A DNA stretch of 16,184 nt from an uncultured Oscillospiraceae bacterium. GTDB taxonomy: Bacteria; Bacillota; Clostridia; Oscillospirales; Acutalibacteraceae. This document shows positions 15,606 to 16,184 of this stretch, piece by piece. Under the pieces are notes generated by a model. It did not search any database. It was not told the DNA's origin and saw nothing but the letters and a program-made list of their open reading frames with translations. The stretch covers positions 1 to 16,184 of the forward strand of contig CAJUPK010000042.1 of assembly GCA_910588415.1 (NCBI GenBank). Direction: 5' to 3'. Position 1 is the stretch's first letter. Each line of letters begins with the position of its first letter. The position numbers were made by a program, and so were the translations under genes.

Positions 15606-15779
15606 ATGGCAAAGCACAAATTTAGATGCACCTGCTTTCGGGAGCGTGACTGCCGGAATATGTGCATTGTCTGCTTTGGCTTGGGTGTGACCATCGCCTG
15701 CTTTTGCCCCATAGGATTTGCCCTCTTTTTGTCGGCGGTCATTCTGGTGGCATTGGGAGTCTCGCTACTACGGAATTGA
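15606..15779 (+). CDS. Cysteine-rich small membrane protein, 57 residues, unknown function
   Basis: I do not recognise a named family. The ATG at 15606 has a very strong ribosome site (AGGGAGGTGA, 15590-15599), which makes translation likely. The N-terminus is basic and cysteine-rich (MAKHKFRCTCFRERDCRNMC). Most of the rest, from about 21 to 54, is hydrophobic, enough for one long or two short membrane segments broken near the CPIG at 34-37, with GVSLLRN at the end. Seven cysteines stand at 8, 10, 16, 20, 23, 32 and 34, in CxC, Cx3Cx2C and CxC spacing, which could bind a metal or form disulfides. It sits between thiN and a SpoVM-like gene, 15 nt from the latter, so a sporulation or spore-membrane role is a fair inference, not shown. 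Its ribosome site can be sequestered by an upstream stem. The gene is too small for many gene finders. Confidence 0.75.
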   Translation: MAKHKFRCTCFRERDCRNMCIVCFGLGVTIACFCPIGFALFLSAVILVALGVSLLRN

Positions 15780-15794
15780 AGCGGGGGTTATAGC

Positions 15795-15884
15795 ATGAAG
15801 GTGGTTATTCTGGAAAAACGCAAGGGCTTTTGGGGTTTCTTTTTAAGAAAGCTCTACGGGATCAGGAAAATAGAAGAGATATAA
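15795..15884 (+). CDS. spoVM: SpoVM-like spore coat/cortex morphogenesis peptide, 29 residues
   Basis: The 29-residue peptide starts MKVVILEKRKGFWGFFLRK and ends LYGIRKIEEI. B. subtilis SpoVM is a 26-residue amphipathic peptide (MKFYTIKLPKFLGG...) that sits on the convex forespore membrane and anchors SpoIVA, the base of the spore coat. Shared features are MK at the start, a short beta-type hydrophobic lead, a basic turn, then an amphipathic helix with Gly-aromatic and Arg/Lys pattern, and a charged end. The position directly after thiN (with one small gene between) is the SpoVM locus of B. subtilis. The Pro at position 9 that is important in B. subtilis is Arg here, and two or three residues are added at the C-terminus. 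GGGGGT (15783-15788) lies 6 nt upstream of the ATG. A strong terminator follows 20 nt after the stop. The call depends on context as much as sequence. Confidence 0.78.
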   Translation: MKVVILEKRKGFWGFFLRKLYGIRKIEEI

Positions 15885-15903
15885 ATCCATAATACTTAGC
15901 AGT

Positions 15904-15946
15904 GCCGTCCAGCCGGGGGATATCTCCTGGCTGGGCGGCTTTTCTC
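15904..15946 (+). terminator. Intrinsic terminator after spoVM
   Basis: GCCGTCCAGCC (15904-15914) pairs with GGCTGGGCGGC (15929-15939) over 11 bp with one G-U pair, and the inner GGGGA/TCTCC can extend the stem. TTTTCTC follows directly. This probably ends the long operon that began near 2681, and any shorter spoVM transcript. Confidence 0.92.
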
Positions 15947-16029
15947 ATTATAACTGCCGGTTTACGGCAATCAGGATGCTTTAGAAACAGTATAGCGCTT
16001 TGGATGCTTGGATTGTGGCAGGGAAGTCC

Positions 16030-16057
16030 GCATATTTTTTCTGGGAACGCATACACA
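16030..16057 (+). promoter_or_regulatory. Candidate SigE-type (mother-cell sporulation) promoter
   Basis: GCATATT (16030-16036) fits the B. subtilis SigE -35 consensus KMATATT at every position. CATACACA (16050-16057) fits the -10 CATACANT except for the last base, with a 13-bp spacer where about 14 is usual. Transcription would start near 16064, followed by an AAGGAGAGG ribosome site and the ATG at 16092. The consensus is from Bacillus; clostridial SigE is close but not identical. Confidence 0.6.
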
Positions 16058-16091
16058 TTAGGTAAAGAAAGACAAAGGAGAGGATGCTGCT

Positions 16092-16184
16092 ATGCAGGCC
16101 CAGATTAAGACCGCGCCCTATGAATATTTTGACCCTGTATTTGACGGCCGTTACGAAACGCCGATAGACACCGAATACAACCTG
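16092..16184 (+). CDS. Start of a probable DUF3794-family sporulation protein (3' end missing)
   Basis: Only 31 residues are visible before the contig ends: MQAQIKTAPYEYFDPVFDGR, then YETPIDTEYNL. The frame is open to the last base. AAGGAGAGG (16075-16083) lies 8 nt upstream of the ATG. The segment ETPIDTEYNL resembles the opening of DUF3794 domains, which in my recollection continue as LPDYCPDIxKILKC; DUF3794 with a C-terminal LysM domain is the architecture of SipL, the clostridial SpoIVA-binding coat protein. The upstream SigE-like promoter and the SpoVM-like gene support a sporulation role. Whether it is the SipL orthologue or another DUF3794 protein cannot be told from so short a piece. 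The promoter and the ribosome site make the gene itself secure; the family assignment is moderate. Confidence 0.65.
   Translation, partial: MQAQIKTAPYEYFDPVFDGRYETPIDTEYNL

Noticed and set aside
15955..15969. Hairpin TGCCG/CGGCA after the spoVM terminator
   Set aside because: Five pairs, no T-run after it, and a strong terminator already precedes it; likely chance.
15862..16108. Open frames of 64-68 codons on both strands across the spoVM terminator and the SigE-like promoter
   Set aside because: They run through a clear terminator and promoter, have no good ribosome site, and overlap the supported starts of other genes.

Overview
The window is one end of an assembled contig from an endospore-forming member of the Clostridia. 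A gut Oscillospiraceae/Ruminococcaceae-type organism is my best guess, but this rests on gene order and protein style, not on a search. The evidence is the Firmicutes housekeeping order yicC-remA-gmk-rpoZ-priA-def-fmt-rsmB-rlmN-prpC-prkC-rsgA-thiN, a SpoVM-like 29-residue peptide directly downstream, and a sporulation-type (SigE-like) promoter before the last gene. Strong AGGAGG-type ribosome binding sites and GTG/TTG starts also fit. All genes lie on the + strand. No rRNA, tRNA, CRISPR array, insertion sequence or prophage gene was seen.

Bases 1-22 are not genomic. They match the 3' end of the Illumina P5/read-1 adapter, so real sequence starts at base 23, inside a gene.

Region 1 (23-2616) is the tail of a cell-division/lipoprotein cluster: the C-terminal part of a DivIVA-family protein with a long Pro/Gln/Glu-rich tail, lspA (signal peptidase II), an RluD-family pseudouridine synthase and a small degenerate GNAT-like protein. 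It closes with a clear intrinsic terminator.

Region 2 (2646-15544) starts with a good SigA promoter (TTGCAT, 17 bp, TAAAAT, with TGn). It continues without any visible terminator through thirteen genes: yicC (endoribonuclease family), remA, gmk, rpoZ, priA, def, fmt, rsmB, rlmN, prpC, prkC, rsgA and thiN. Many junctions overlap or are very short. The cluster joins nucleotide supply, transcription, replication restart, translation initiation, rRNA/tRNA modification, Ser/Thr signalling (PrpC phosphatase and PASTA kinase PrkC), ribosome assembly (RsgA) and thiamine activation. Compared with Bacillus subtilis, coaBC (between rpoZ and priA) and rpe (between rsgA and thiN) are absent.

Region 3 (15545-16184) is the least ordinary part. 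It holds a 57-residue cysteine-rich membrane peptide whose Shine-Dalgarno can be locked in an 11-bp stem, then a SpoVM-like peptide, then a strong terminator. A SigE-like promoter follows, reading into the start of a protein that resembles the DUF3794 (SipL-type) sporulation family and runs off the contig. My reading is that a small sporulation module sits at the end of the housekeeping operon and may be uncoupled from operon read-through by RNA structure.
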